A DNA stretch of 64,000 nucleotides from Oceanobacillus timonensis (GCF_900166635.1 NZ_LT800497.1:391984-455983); one strand, 5' to 3'. Shown: positions 45,008 to 53,977, counted from the first letter of the stretch. The notes: generated by a model from the letters alone, not told the origin. Made by a program: numbers and translations.

Positions 45008-46994
45008 AAAAGAAAAGGATCAGCTTTCAGAAAAAGAACAGCAGGAATTGTTGGAGAAGTATGATGCAGAATCAAAAACCAGAAATTTAAAGGGCAAGCT
45101 ATACCATGTTATCTTTCTTGGGTTAATTGCCTTTTCTGTATTTCAATTATATACTGGGATTTTTGGTCAATTGACTGCTTATATTCAACGAACCATTCAC
45201 TTAGGATTTGCGCTTTCACTTATTTTCCTATTATTTCCGGCTGCCCGAGGAATGAAGAAGGATAAAATTCCCTGGTATGATTATATTTTAATGCTGTTAT
45301 CTATTCTTGTCTGCGGATATTGGCCGGTATATTATGATACATTAGTTCAGCAGTTTGGCGGGATTTCTGCCATGCAAATGGTCGTAGGGGGTCTCGGAAT
45401 TCTGCTTGTGTTAGAAGCAGCGAGACGTGCGGTAGGTCTGCCAATTATCATTATTGCTCTATTGTTTCTTGGTTATGCACTTCTTGGGCCGAACATACCA
45501 GGAATGTTTGCGCATGCGGGCCTTTCGCTGGAACAGCTTATTCAATCGATGTTCTTTACGACAGAAGGTATTTTGGGCACACCATTGCAGGTATCGTCTA
45601 CATATATATTCTTATTCCTTTTATTCGGTGCATTTTTAGTGCAGACAGGAGTAGGGAATTATTTCAATGATTTAGCGATATCCATAGCTGGTAAAAGAGT
45701 AGGTGGGCCTGCGAAAGTAGCTATTTTCTCAAGTGCATTAAACGGAACAATTTCAGGAAGTTCTGTTGCGAATACAGTAACAACAGGTTCTTATACCATT
45801 CCTATGATGAAAAAATTAGGGTATCGTAAGAACTTTGCAGGTGCTGTAGAAGCCGCTTCTTCTACAGGTGGTCAAATTATGCCGCCGATTATGGGGGCTG
45901 CCGCCTTTTTAATGATTGAATTTGCAGGAGAAAGCTATTGGAATATCGCCAAAGCAGCTGTTATTCCAGCAGCATTATATTTTGCGGGAATTTGGATAAT
46001 GACCCATCTTGAAGCAAAACGGACCGGTTTAACTGGTTTATCGGATGAGGAGATACCGAGTAAAATATCCGTTTTAAAAAAGATTCATCTATTGCTGCCG
46101 ATCGTAGCTATTGTTTATTTCTTATTTATCGGCGTGAGTGTAGAGAGGGCTGCTATTTATGGGATTGTAACGACGATTATTGTCAGCCTGTTCCGGAAAG
46201 ATACGAGAATTACGCCGGCTAAATTTATTGTTGCTTTAGAACAAGGGGCTAGAACTGCATTAGGTGTTGCTGCTGCGACAGCATGTGCCGGTATTATTGT
46301 GGGCGTAGTGACGAGAACAGGTTTAGGCCTGAAACTGGGTAATAGCTTAGTATCGATTGCCGGTACTATTGCTACCTCACCGGAAACCCAGTTGATGCTG
46401 ACATTGGTATTTACGATGATTACCTCGATTATTATCGGCATGGGTTCTCCGACAACAGCGAACTATATTATTACATCAACAATTGCTTTACCGGCAATTG
46501 TTGCGCTGAATGATAATTTGGATGTGGCAATTCCACTGCTAGCAGCGCATATGTTTGTATTCTATTTTGGAATAATGGCAGATATTACGCCTCCGGTAGC
46601 ATTAGCTGCCTTTGCGGCGACCGGGATTTCCGGGGGAGAACCGATACGTACTGGTGGTAATGCTGCCAGGTTAGCTATTGCCGCATTTATTATTCCATAT
46701 ATGTTTGTATTGAACCCGACCCTGCTGATGATAGACGCTACCGTATTCGAGATTATATTCTCCTTTCTCACAGCTATCCTTGGAATGATAGCGATAGGTG
46801 CTGGGATGATTGGATACTGGTATCGCAAAATCAAATGGTTTGAGCGCATTTTAGCTGTTGTAACCGGCCTGATGCTGATTTATCCGGAAGGGTACTCCGA
46901 TACCATTGGTTTTGTATTATTTGCTATTCAGTTAGTGATTCAATTTATGTCAAGAGATAAAAATACGCAACGCAGTAAAGCACAAGTAAGTTAA
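45000..46994 (+). CDS. Fused TRAP transporter permease (4TM-12TM)
   Basis: A 664-residue membrane protein that fuses the small (DctQ) and large (DctM) TRAP permease subunits, as is usual for TAXI systems. It imports the substrate with Na+. The segment SGSSVANTVTTGSYTIPMMK is the conserved DctM motif. MGSPTTANYI and DITPPVALAAFAATGISGG are further conserved loops. The GTG at 45000 has AAAGGAG nine bases upstream. A terminator follows at 47012. Confidence 0.92.
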   Translation: MSEKEKDQLSEKEQQELLEKYDAESKTRNLKGKLYHVIFLGLIAFSVFQLYTGIFGQLTAYIQRTIHLGFALSLIFLLFPAARGMKKDKIPWYDYILMLLSILVCGYWPVYYDTLVQQFGGISAMQMVVGGLGILLVLEAARRAVGLPIIIIALLFLGYALLGPNIPGMFAHAGLSLEQLIQSMFFTTEGILGTPLQVSSTYIFLFLLFGAFLVQTGVGNYFNDLAISIAGKRVGGPAKVAIFSSALNGTISGSSVANTVTTGSYTIPMMKKLGYRKNFAGAVEAASSTGGQIMPPIMGAAAFLMIEFAGESYWNIAKAAVIPAALYFAGIWIMTHLEAKRTGLTGLSDEEIPSKISVLKKIHLLLPIVAIVYFLFIGVSVERAAIYGIVTTIIVSLFRKDTRITPAKFIVALEQGARTALGVAAATACAGIIVGVVTRTGLGLKLGNSLVSIAGTIATSPETQLMLTLVFTMITSIIIGMGSPTTANYIITSTIALPAIVALNDNLDVAIPLLAAHMFVFYFGIMADITPPVALAAFAATGISGGEPIRTGGNAARLAIAAFIIPYMFVLNPTLLMIDATVFEIIFSFLTAILGMIAIGAGMIGYWYRKIKWFERILAVVTGLMLIYPEGYSDTIGFVLFAIQLVIQFMSRDKNTQRSKAQVS

Positions 46995-47011
46995 AAGAAA
47001 TAGCAAAAGGG

Positions 47012-47047
47012 GAAGAAGTTCTTTAAGATAAGAGCTTCTTCTTTTTT
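47012..47047 (+). terminator. Terminator of the TRAP operon
   Basis: GAAGAAGTTCTT pairs with AAGAGCTTCTTC, followed by TTTTTT. Confidence 0.85.
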
Positions 47048-47137
47048 ACTGTGAAAGCGAATGACGATAAACATCTGAAGTTTCGTTTATAATATAATTG
47101 TAAGGAAAGAGGAAAGAAAAAACAGGAGTGTAAATCA

Positions 47138-48478
47138 ATGGCTAAGAAATATGATTTTACAGAAGGAAGTATTGGCAAAAGTCTTTTTTATTTTTCAGGA
47201 CCGATTCTTTTGGCAAACCTGTTGCAGACATCGTATCAATTTGTAGATAGTCTTTGGGTCGGGAATCTGCTTGGTGCGAATGCTTTAGGAGCCGTTGCCA
47301 TCTCAGGGAGTATTTTATTTGTTGTGCTCTCCTTTATCATCGGTTTAAACAATGCGGCGTTAACGATTTTATCCCAGCAAAAGGGGAAGCAGAATGAAGA
47401 CGGGTTAAAGCGTTACTTGAATGCTTTTGTTGTTCTTATGACAAGTATTGCGCTTGTACTTGGTATATCCGGAACTATTTTTGCCGAGATGCTGTTGCAT
47501 TTATTGGGAACGCCGGAAGTAATGGTGGCAGATGCAGCTACTTATCTGCGGATTAACTTTATCGGAATTCTTTTATTATTTGGTTACAACTTTATCAGCA
47601 CGGTGCTGCGCTCGATTGGAGACAGTAAGACACCGCTATATTTTGTGACAACAGCTGTGTTATTGAATACAATCTTGGATCCGCTTTTTATTCATGTATT
47701 TGGTTGGGGGATCATAGGAGCAGGCTACGCTACTGTAATATCGCAAGGTTTTTCCTTTTTAATCGGACTCTTTTATATTCTAAAGAAAAATTTAGCGCCG
47801 TTTACGGTACCAAGTTTGCCAAAATGGAAAGAGATTAAATTAATTTTGCATATTGGTATCCCTTCCAGTCTGCAGATGGCTGTCATTTCCGCTGGAGCAG
47901 CAGCAATTATCGGTGTAGTGGCTGGACATGGAGAAGCAGTCGTTTCGGGATATAGTGCGGCACAGCGTCTGGACAGTTTATTAATGTTGCCTGCGCATGC
48001 TTTAAGTATTGCTATTTCCAGTATGGCAGGTCAGAATATTGGTGCGCAAAACAGGGCAAGAGTCAGAGATGTAGCGAAGTACGGTGTGATTTATAATTTT
48101 CTTATTATGCTTTTTATCGGCATTATCGTGGCCATTTTTGCTGAATTTGGTGTAAGATTATTTATTCAGGATGAAGCATCTGTCCGATTTGGAACATTAT
48201 ATCTTCAGATTGTTGCATTATGCTATCCATTTTTAGGAATCAATTTTATTTTGAACGGAGTTGTTCGTGCAGCAGGAGCAATGTATCCAATTTTGATATT
48301 AAATATTATTTCTTTCTGGATACTGCGCTATCCCCTAGCTGCTTTGTTCTCCCATCTATTTGGTGAAACCGGTATTGCCATCGGTGTAGGAGCAAGCTTT
48401 ATCCTCAGCAGTATTGCTGCTGTCCTGTATTATCGTTTTGGAAAGTGGAGAGAAAAGAACTTATTTGCAGATGCTTAA
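47138..48478 (+). CDS. MATE-family multidrug efflux transporter
   Basis: A 446-residue, 12-span transporter of the DinF/NorM superfamily, which exports cationic drugs or metabolites using Na+ or H+. Two homologous halves are seen: LANLLQTSYQFVDSLWVG in the first, and GIPSSLQMAVISAGAAAIIG with AISSMAGQNIGA in the second. CAGGAG precedes the ATG. Two small genes follow closely on the same strand. Confidence 0.9.
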   Translation: MAKKYDFTEGSIGKSLFYFSGPILLANLLQTSYQFVDSLWVGNLLGANALGAVAISGSILFVVLSFIIGLNNAALTILSQQKGKQNEDGLKRYLNAFVVLMTSIALVLGISGTIFAEMLLHLLGTPEVMVADAATYLRINFIGILLLFGYNFISTVLRSIGDSKTPLYFVTTAVLLNTILDPLFIHVFGWGIIGAGYATVISQGFSFLIGLFYILKKNLAPFTVPSLPKWKEIKLILHIGIPSSLQMAVISAGAAAIIGVVAGHGEAVVSGYSAAQRLDSLLMLPAHALSIAISSMAGQNIGAQNRARVRDVAKYGVIYNFLIMLFIGIIVAIFAEFGVRLFIQDEASVRFGTLYLQIVALCYPFLGINFILNGVVRAAGAMYPILILNIISFWILRYPLAALFSHLFGETGIAIGVGASFILSSIAAVLYYRFGKWREKNLFADA

Positions 48479-48494
48479 GGTAGGGGGATAATAA

Positions 48495-48920
48495 ATGATC
48501 TGGTTCATCGGTTTGGTATCTGGCTTTGTACTCGGCGGTTTCTTGTATATATTGCAGCAATGGACTGCCATTCCTGTTTATACGCTGCTGATGAATGTGG
48601 ATTATTTTCCTGTTCTTGGCGAGATGGATTTACCAGGTTGGTTAGCATTTTCTTTCCATCTGATTGTTTCAGTGGCAGTTGTCCAGCTTCTCTATTTCAT
48701 ATTAAAAAAGAAAAAAATGGAACGGAAGCTGCTGCCTTATGTCGTTTGTAATGCTGCAATCGGTCTGCTTATTTTTCCTGCCACGATACTATCTGACAGA
48801 ACTCCGGAAATAGACAATACAGGAGCATGGCTTATTTGGATTGCCGGACATATCGTATATGGTTTTTCTATATGGGGGATGCTGAAGACAGGTGAACGGT
48901 TAAAGGAGAACAATGAATGA
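48495..48920 (+). CDS. Uncharacterised four-span membrane protein
   Basis: A 141-residue protein not recognised. It has four hydrophobic segments (about residues 2-22, 50-68, 80-98 and 112-130) with a KKKKMERK basic loop between the second and third. It starts 16 bases after the MATE gene, with a GGGGGAT ribosome site, and overlaps the next gene by 4 bases, so the three genes probably form an operon. Confidence 0.65.
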   Translation: MIWFIGLVSGFVLGGFLYILQQWTAIPVYTLLMNVDYFPVLGEMDLPGWLAFSFHLIVSVAVVQLLYFILKKKKMERKLLPYVVCNAAIGLLIFPATILSDRTPEIDNTGAWLIWIAGHIVYGFSIWGMLKTGERLKENNE

Positions 48921-49567
48921 AACGAAGAAGATTGCGTCATATCAAAGAATTATTGAAATATATTGTAGTTATCGGATTTGTTTTTATATTTATTTTCATT
49001 TTCCTTTCTTTGCTGGTCAATAATATGAATGATAGTGCAGAACAGGAGTCTAAAGAGCCCCGGCCGTCCTTAAGCCAACAAATGTGGGAGTACAAACCGC
49101 TTGTTGAAAAATATGCAAAACAGCACGGAATGGAAGAACAGACGAATACCATTCTTGCTATTATCATGCAGGAGTCAGGAGGAAACGGGACAGATCCAAT
49201 GCAATCATCTGAAAGTCTGTGTGGTGAAAAAGGATGTATTGATGACCCGGAAGAATCTATTGAGCAGGGAATATCCTTTTTTGCCTGGATATATCAACAA
49301 GCAGAAGAAGATGAAGCATTAGCGGTACAAGCGTATAATTTTGGTCCGGGCTTCATTGATTATGTACGGGAAACGGAAGAAAATTATTCGGAAGAAGCTG
49401 CGATTGCTTATTCCCGGCAAATGTATGAAGAAGCAGGAAAAGAAAGCTCTGTTTACGGCTGTCGCAGAGAGGAAGCGGAAGAATTGGATGCTTGTTACGG
49501 CGACATCTACTATGTCTCTTCTGTAATGTCTTATAAGGAAGCAATAGAAATAGAACAGGAAAACTGA
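48917..49567 (+). CDS. Membrane-anchored lysozyme-like protein (YocA/CwlT N-domain type)
   Basis: A 216-residue protein with one N-terminal span (about residues 14-35) and an external lysozyme-like domain. The catalytic Glu86 is in IIMQESGGNGTDPMQSSES, the same context as the muramidase domain of CwlT and YocA. AVQAYNFGPGFIDYV is the second family motif. It probably cuts peptidoglycan locally. Such enzymes usually belong to conjugative elements, but no conjugation genes are near. The start overlaps the previous gene by 4 bases. Confidence 0.82.
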   Translation: MKRRRLRHIKELLKYIVVIGFVFIFIFIFLSLLVNNMNDSAEQESKEPRPSLSQQMWEYKPLVEKYAKQHGMEEQTNTILAIIMQESGGNGTDPMQSSESLCGEKGCIDDPEESIEQGISFFAWIYQQAEEDEALAVQAYNFGPGFIDYVRETEENYSEEAAIAYSRQMYEEAGKESSVYGCRREEAEELDACYGDIYYVSSVMSYKEAIEIEQEN

Positions 49568-49583
49568 TATGATAATAGTATGG

Positions 49584-49611
49584 AAAATAATTCTCTTATA
49601 GAATTATTTTC
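49584..49611 (+). terminator. Terminator after the lysozyme-like gene
   Basis: AAATAATTC pairs with GAATTATTT, with a T tail. Confidence 0.65.
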
Positions 49612-49741
49612 TACATACAAAGGTTGTCATATCTTTTTGCGTGAGGAAAGAGCGATATTGTCCAAGTTATTTTTGGGATAATTAACTGATGATTTTGACA
49701 ACAATATGTATTCTAAAAAACAAGGTGGAGGATTGATTTTC

Positions 49742-50119
49742 ATGAAAGCTATTCAAACAAGTAATGCACCAGCAGCAATTGGACCATACTCTCAAGCAAT
49801 AGAGGCGGGAGATTTCCTTTATATTTCCGGACAAATTCCAATTAATCCGGAGACAAGTGAGGTAGTAGAAGGAATTGAAGCACAAACGAAACAAGTATTA
49901 GCAAATTTACAAGCTATTTTGGATGAAGCGGGTTTGAGCTTTGCAAACGCAGTAAAATTTACGATTTTCTTAAATTCCATGGAAGATTTCGCTACCGTTA
50001 ACGATATTTATGGGAATGCGTTAACAGAGCCTTATCCGGCACGTGCTTGTGTGGAAGTAAGCCGTCTTCCAAAGGACGTTCTTGTAGAAATGGATCTTGT
50101 AGCATACCGTAAAGCATAA
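49742..50119 (+). CDS. ridA: RidA-family enamine/imine deaminase
   Basis: A 125-residue protein (YabJ/RidA) that hydrolyses reactive 2-aminoacrylate-type enamines. AIGPYSQAI, YISGQIPI and the C-terminal EPYPARACVEVSRLP are all present, with the catalytic Arg101. AAGGTGGAGG lies about ten bases before the ATG. Confidence 0.95.
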   Translation: MKAIQTSNAPAAIGPYSQAIEAGDFLYISGQIPINPETSEVVEGIEAQTKQVLANLQAILDEAGLSFANAVKFTIFLNSMEDFATVNDIYGNALTEPYPARACVEVSRLPKDVLVEMDLVAYRKA

Positions 50120-50169
50120 TTGTTATCTCCATCTCAAAGGAATTTTCAATTATCCTTTCCTAACGTGTA

Positions 50170-50211
50170 AAAAAGAGCTTGCCGTTATTCATAAACGGCA
50201 AGCTCTTCTTT
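50170..50211. terminator. Bidirectional terminator, ridA and DUF1450 genes
   Basis: AAAGAGCTTGCCGTT (50172-50186) pairs with AACGGCAAGCTCTT (50194-50207). The right arm encodes EELAV, near the end of the minus-strand gene. Confidence 0.88.
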
Positions 50212-50430
50212 TATCTGCAAACGTATTTTATCAAGACATTCTTCCGCTGTCTTGCCAAATACACGTTTATTATTGACTAAGGCATATGGCCGAACAGCAC
50301 ATAGGCCGCAAAATGACAAGCATTCATTTGTAATAACCGCCACTTCAGGGAATTCTTCTTCCAGGATGGCTTCAATATCTATCGTAGTGATGGTGTTTCC
50401 GTCACATATTTCTACGATAACGATACCCAT
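50185..50430 (-). CDS. DUF1450 protein (YuzB-like)
   Basis: An 81-residue protein of the DUF1450/UPF0349 family. The hallmark is ECLSFCGLCAVRPYALVNNK (about residues 35-54), with closely spaced cysteines that could bind a metal or a 2Fe-2S cluster as in thioredoxin-like ferredoxins; that is inference. The ATG at 50430 is used; a GTG three codons upstream is possible. Its codons near the 3' end form part of the shared terminator. Confidence 0.75.
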   Translation of the reverse strand: MGIVIVEICDGNTITTIDIEAILEEEFPEVAVITNECLSFCGLCAVRPYALVNNKRVFGKTAEECLDKIRLQIKEELAVYE

Positions 50431-50509
50431 TGCTATCACTTTCTTTCTAAAAAAGGATGTTTAAAAAGCCACCAAATAATAAGCGGCGAACGCTTTAGTT
50501 GACGCAGCT

Positions 50510-50695
50510 TTTCCGATACTCACGTATTTAAAAGCATAGAGGAACTTCTGTTAAAATCGTCCACGTCCTGTGGACAACACAGAAGTCACCACATCCTGTG
50601 GAAGTCCGTTCGCAAAAGCTACATCGCCTTGATCTTCTTGCTTCTAATTTGGGACTGCGATTACTCGCCCCATCGAAAACCATTGGCAACTTTTT
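50510..50695. repeat. Partial copy of the intergenic repeat with a cruciform
   Basis: A long hairpin ACTTCTGT (50544-50551) with ACAGAAGT (50579-50586) encloses GTCCACGTCCTGTGGAC. The outer module GGGACTGCGATTACTCGCCCC follows at about 50650-50670. No gene was seen between 50431 and 50759. Confidence 0.6.
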
Positions 50696-50759
50696 AAACT
50701 CATATTATGATTGCTTCGCTAGTCAGTTTTAGCATAATTATAGAAACAAATCAATTTTT

Positions 50760-52019
50760 TTACCTAGAGACGGAAGAATGTGAATGGGAACGTTTTGCAT
50801 TTGGTTCATGTTCATATCGTAACCAAGCAATAAGCATAATAAAGCCGCAAAGTATGAGCAGCAGACTTGTTGTTAAAAAGACGGATGAGAATCCCCAGGT
50901 TGCTGCAATCGTACCGCCAAGCATTGGTCCGACAATATTACCGAAAAAGCGTAAACTGGTGTCATAGCCAAGCACTTCTCCTTGTGTGGACAGCGGTGCT
51001 TCCTGACGTATATAGGCGACCCGGATTGGAATTACTCCTCCAAGGAATAGACCGAGCATGAACCGTAAAGCAACTAACTGCCAAATACCTGTGATAAACA
51101 TACCTGGCAGGTACACCAGACCAGATGCAAATAGCATAATAATCAATATTTTGGTATAACCATGTTTATCTCCAATGCGTCCCCAACGTCTGGTCATAAT
51201 CAAGTTTCCAACGCCAGTTGCTGAGAAAGCAATACCTGCAAAGAATGCGAGATTGACCGGGCCATGAATTTTTTCTACAAATAAAGATAAAATGGGCTGG
51301 ACACTAAAGTGTGCAATTTGTACAAGAGCAGACATCAGCAGAACAATCACTAAGATTGGTTTATGCATAATGTGCTGCAATAACTCTTTGCTGGAGAATT
51401 TTTTGGTGTCCTCTTCTTCTGTTGAATATTTAATTTTCATCTCTTTCACGCCAAAGGTAACGAGCAATCCGGAGATAAAGATAGTTCCGGCAACCCATTT
51501 AAACGTGCTGGCATATCCGAATGTATCGGCTAATACACCACCTAATAAAGGACCCATCAATTGACCGGTGATGGTACCAGTCTGCAAGGTTCCTAATACT
51601 CTTCCTGCCACCTCTCTCGGTGTCTGGGTTGAAATAAATGCTTGGGACATCGGGATAAACCCGGTTACAACTCCCATTAACAGGCGTAAAATAAATAATT
51701 GCCACACGGCTGTAGCAAAGCCCATTAAAAAGACGGAAATGCCAATGCCGAATGCCGACATAATCAGCAGCCGTTTTCTGCCGAAGCGGTCACCGACTCT
51801 TCCCCAAATTGGTGCAAAAATAAAGGCACTGATGAATGTTACGGCAAAGGTTAATCCAGACCAAGTCTGCACATACGAGTCAGAGAAATTTCCCATCGAC
51901 TGAATATATAAGGAAATAAAAGGTACTACCATTGTCATACTGCCGCTAATAAAAAAATTAGCAAACCACATAATCGCTAAGTTCCGTTTTACTCCTGCAT
52001 GTGTATCAATAACGTTCAA
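50760..52019 (-). CDS. MFS multidrug efflux transporter
   Basis: A 419-residue, 12-span major facilitator of the DHA1 drug:H+ antiporter group. Motif A is GRVGDRFGRKRL (about residues 84-95). A repeat of it in the second half reads GRIGDKHGY. The LMGVVTGFIPMSQAF region fits the group. The frame stays open upstream to 52196, but that part looks non-coding and contains mutually exclusive hairpins. A TTG at 52019, closely preceded by AGAAGG, is taken as the likely start, with moderate certainty. Confidence 0.82.
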   Translation of the reverse strand: MNVIDTHAGVKRNLAIMWFANFFISGSMTMVVPFISLYIQSMGNFSDSYVQTWSGLTFAVTFISAFIFAPIWGRVGDRFGRKRLLIMSAFGIGISVFLMGFATAVWQLFILRLLMGVVTGFIPMSQAFISTQTPREVAGRVLGTLQTGTITGQLMGPLLGGVLADTFGYASTFKWVAGTIFISGLLVTFGVKEMKIKYSTEEEDTKKFSSKELLQHIMHKPILVIVLLMSALVQIAHFSVQPILSLFVEKIHGPVNLAFFAGIAFSATGVGNLIMTRRWGRIGDKHGYTKILIIMLFASGLVYLPGMFITGIWQLVALRFMLGLFLGGVIPIRVAYIRQEAPLSTQGEVLGYDTSLRFFGNIVGPMLGGTIAATWGFSSVFLTTSLLLILCGFIMLIAWLRYEHEPNAKRSHSHSSVSR

Positions 52020-52054
52020 ACCTTCTTTCTTTTTACTGTAAAAACTGCAAATTG

Positions 52055-52117
52055 ATAAGAACCTGTTCCAGATGACACAGGTGCTTAAGAACACATGAAA
52101 AAGGCATAAGTTCTTAT
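52055..52117 (-). promoter_or_regulatory. Attenuator-like leader of the MFS pump gene
   Basis: In the minus-strand transcript, ATAAGAAC (52117-52110) can pair with GTTCTT (52092-52087) or with GTTCTTAT (52062-52055). A further ACCTGT/ACAGGT hairpin (52082-52061) lies within the second option. The pairings exclude each other, as in efflux-pump attenuators. It is assigned as leader because the sequence is unlike coding sequence. Confidence 0.4.
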
Positions 52118-52394
52118 AACCCATACCTTCGTTGTGACAATCTGCAGCCGTCCGTTTAAATACTTTCTTAAATGAAACGATAATCCTCTTCGTCATTTCC
52201 TAATCATGCAACAGAGCATTTCGGAAATAGACGGAAATCAGCTTCATTTATTTCGCTACTCCAAATATACATGAATACGAATTAAAAGAAAAGGTATCTG
52301 CTCAAAAAATAATTCTTTTCCCATTACTCCTATACAAAGGATATTTATTTAAAATAGTATTTTTTCCGTTGTCCACGTCCGTTTTTATCGCAAT

Positions 52395-52835
52395 GTAACT
52401 AGCTGGGACTGCGATTACTCGCCCCACCGAAGAGCTTTTGCGCTTACCAATGTTTTCAGGTTAGTATGACCACTCCGGAAAAACACTACGCTTTCCGCGG
52501 GCTTGAGCTCAGCCTCCTCGAAAAAAAGAAGTTCGCTTTTTTTCTGCGGGGTCTTCCCACTGCGCTTTCCCGCAGGAGTCTCCGTGTTTTTCCTCCGCTG
52601 GTTAGCTTTATTGCTCTCTGCTTGTAGCAACTATATTTTTTAAAAATTTATTAACCTGACAGCATTACTGCGCTTATTCGTCCCATCGAAGAGCATTTGT
52701 AAGACTCCCACTTCAAGAAATGAAGGAAAATTGTTATTTCTAAGTGGGAGATAGGGCAGCCAGTAACGGCCCGATTTGTTCAACTAACCTTCAGTGGGGG
52801 TGAAAGAAACCCCTACTGAAGGAAGTTTTACTTTA
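52395..52835. repeat. Mosaic palindromic intergenic repeat, copy 5 with two hairpin modules
   Basis: Core 52449-52666 has inverted ends AATGTTTTCAGGTTA and TTAACCTGACAGCATT. It is followed by the CTCCCACTT/AAGTGGGAG hairpin (52705-52750) and AGTAACGGCCC, as at 19.9 kb. A further hairpin, CCTTCAGTGGGGGT/ACCCCTACTGAAGG, lies at 52788-52822. The rest of 52197-52394 shows nothing recognisable. Confidence 0.75.
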
Positions 52836-52960
52836 TGAAAATTTAATTGTTTAAAAACATGTAATCCATTTTGCAAAGCGTTATAATAGATGACGATAGT
52901 TGCTCATACCAAATATCAAAAGTAAGAGAAGTGCTCTTACGGAGAAAAGGAGTAAACAAA

Positions 52961-53839
52961 ATGAATAAAAAGTTCTTATCCTTATGGAAGTACGTTGCGC
53001 TAAGCTGCATATTATTTTTCAGTATTTTATTGCCTGTTTCGGCAGCTTCCAATACAACGATTATCTATGGGGAAAAGCTTAGTGAAGATCAACGGGAAGA
53101 AGTCAGGGAAACGCTGGATATATCAGAGGATGACACATACGAAGAACATGATGTGACAGGGCAGGATTATGCTGATTTTATAGATGGAAATCCAGATGCA
53201 AATATGTATTCTTCTGCAGGAATTACGTTAGAATCAAATGGAACCGGGCTGGAAGTAAATATTTTAACACCGGATAATATAACTGAAGTAACCAGAGAGA
53301 TGTATATGAACGCTTTATTAACAGCAGGAGCAGAAAATGCTACGGTAGATGTTGTTTCACCTGTCCAAGTATCTGGCCATTCTGCATTGACAGGGATTTA
53401 TAAAGCCTATGATGTAGAAGGAGAAGATTTAGAACCAGAACGGATGGAACTAGCAAATGATGAATTAGAAGTAGCAACAGATTTAGCTGATAATGAAGAT
53501 ATCAGTGATGAAGATGTAAGTACACTATTAACAGAAATCAAAAAAATGATTGCAGAACAAGACCCAGTTACAAGAGAAGAAGTAGAGCAAATTGTTAATG
53601 AGCAGCTGAACAATCTGGAGATTCAATTAAATGATGCGGATCGGGAAATGCTTATTGATTTGGTAAATAGAATGAGAGATTTGGACATTGATTTTGGAGC
53701 GATGAGAGATCAGCTGGAGGATATTACAAACGACCTTGTCGAAAGAGCGGAAGATTTAGGTTTAGACAAGGGATTTTGGGAGAGAGTGGCGAACTTCTTT
53801 AGTGATATCTTCCGTTCCATTGCAAACTTTTTTGGTTGA
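52961..53839 (+). CDS. ypuA: DUF1002 secreted protein (YpuA)
   Basis: A 292-residue exported protein, close in length to B. subtilis YpuA (290). Signal peptide at residues 1-27 (KKF, hydrophobic core, cleavage near VSA-A). The GLEVNILTPDNITEVT and VSPVQVSGHSALTGIYKAY regions are DUF1002 hallmarks. The last 120 residues are acidic and helical, ending in an amphipathic WERVANFFSDIFRSIANFF. A wall-associated or envelope function is likely, with no known activity. The ATG at 52961 has AAAGGAG upstream; an in-frame ATG at 52871 has none. Confidence 0.88.
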   Translation: MNKKFLSLWKYVALSCILFFSILLPVSAASNTTIIYGEKLSEDQREEVRETLDISEDDTYEEHDVTGQDYADFIDGNPDANMYSSAGITLESNGTGLEVNILTPDNITEVTREMYMNALLTAGAENATVDVVSPVQVSGHSALTGIYKAYDVEGEDLEPERMELANDELEVATDLADNEDISDEDVSTLLTEIKKMIAEQDPVTREEVEQIVNEQLNNLEIQLNDADREMLIDLVNRMRDLDIDFGAMRDQLEDITNDLVERAEDLGLDKGFWERVANFFSDIFRSIANFFG

Positions 53840-53863
53840 TAATTGCATGCTGACAGGCATGGA

Positions 53864-53896
53864 CAAAGAGTTCTCTAATCATAGAGAGCTCTTTTT
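53864..53896 (+). terminator. Terminator of ypuA
   Basis: AAAGAGTTCTCT pairs with AGAGAGCTCTTT (one mismatch), followed by T residues. Confidence 0.82.
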
Positions 53897-53960
53897 AAAT
53901 ATTACAGAGGCAAGCATTTGACGTGGGTTTGTCATAATGCATCCGTTTTCCTTTTCCTCT

Positions 53961-53977
53961 ATAACAAACGTGTTACA
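53961..53977 (-). promoter_or_regulatory. Candidate WalR box upstream of yocH
   Basis: On the minus strand it reads TGTAAC-ACGTT-TGTTAT, a full match to the WalR consensus TGTWAH-N5-TGTWAH. B. subtilis yocH is a WalRK target. A TTGACA at 54015-54020 with TATTCT at 54040-54045 may be the promoter, though the 19-bp spacer is long. Confidence 0.55.

Noticed and set aside
19555..52835. CRISPR array or complete insertion sequence among the repeats
   Set aside because: No regular repeat-spacer pattern and no transposase or cas gene; copies are far apart and palindromic.
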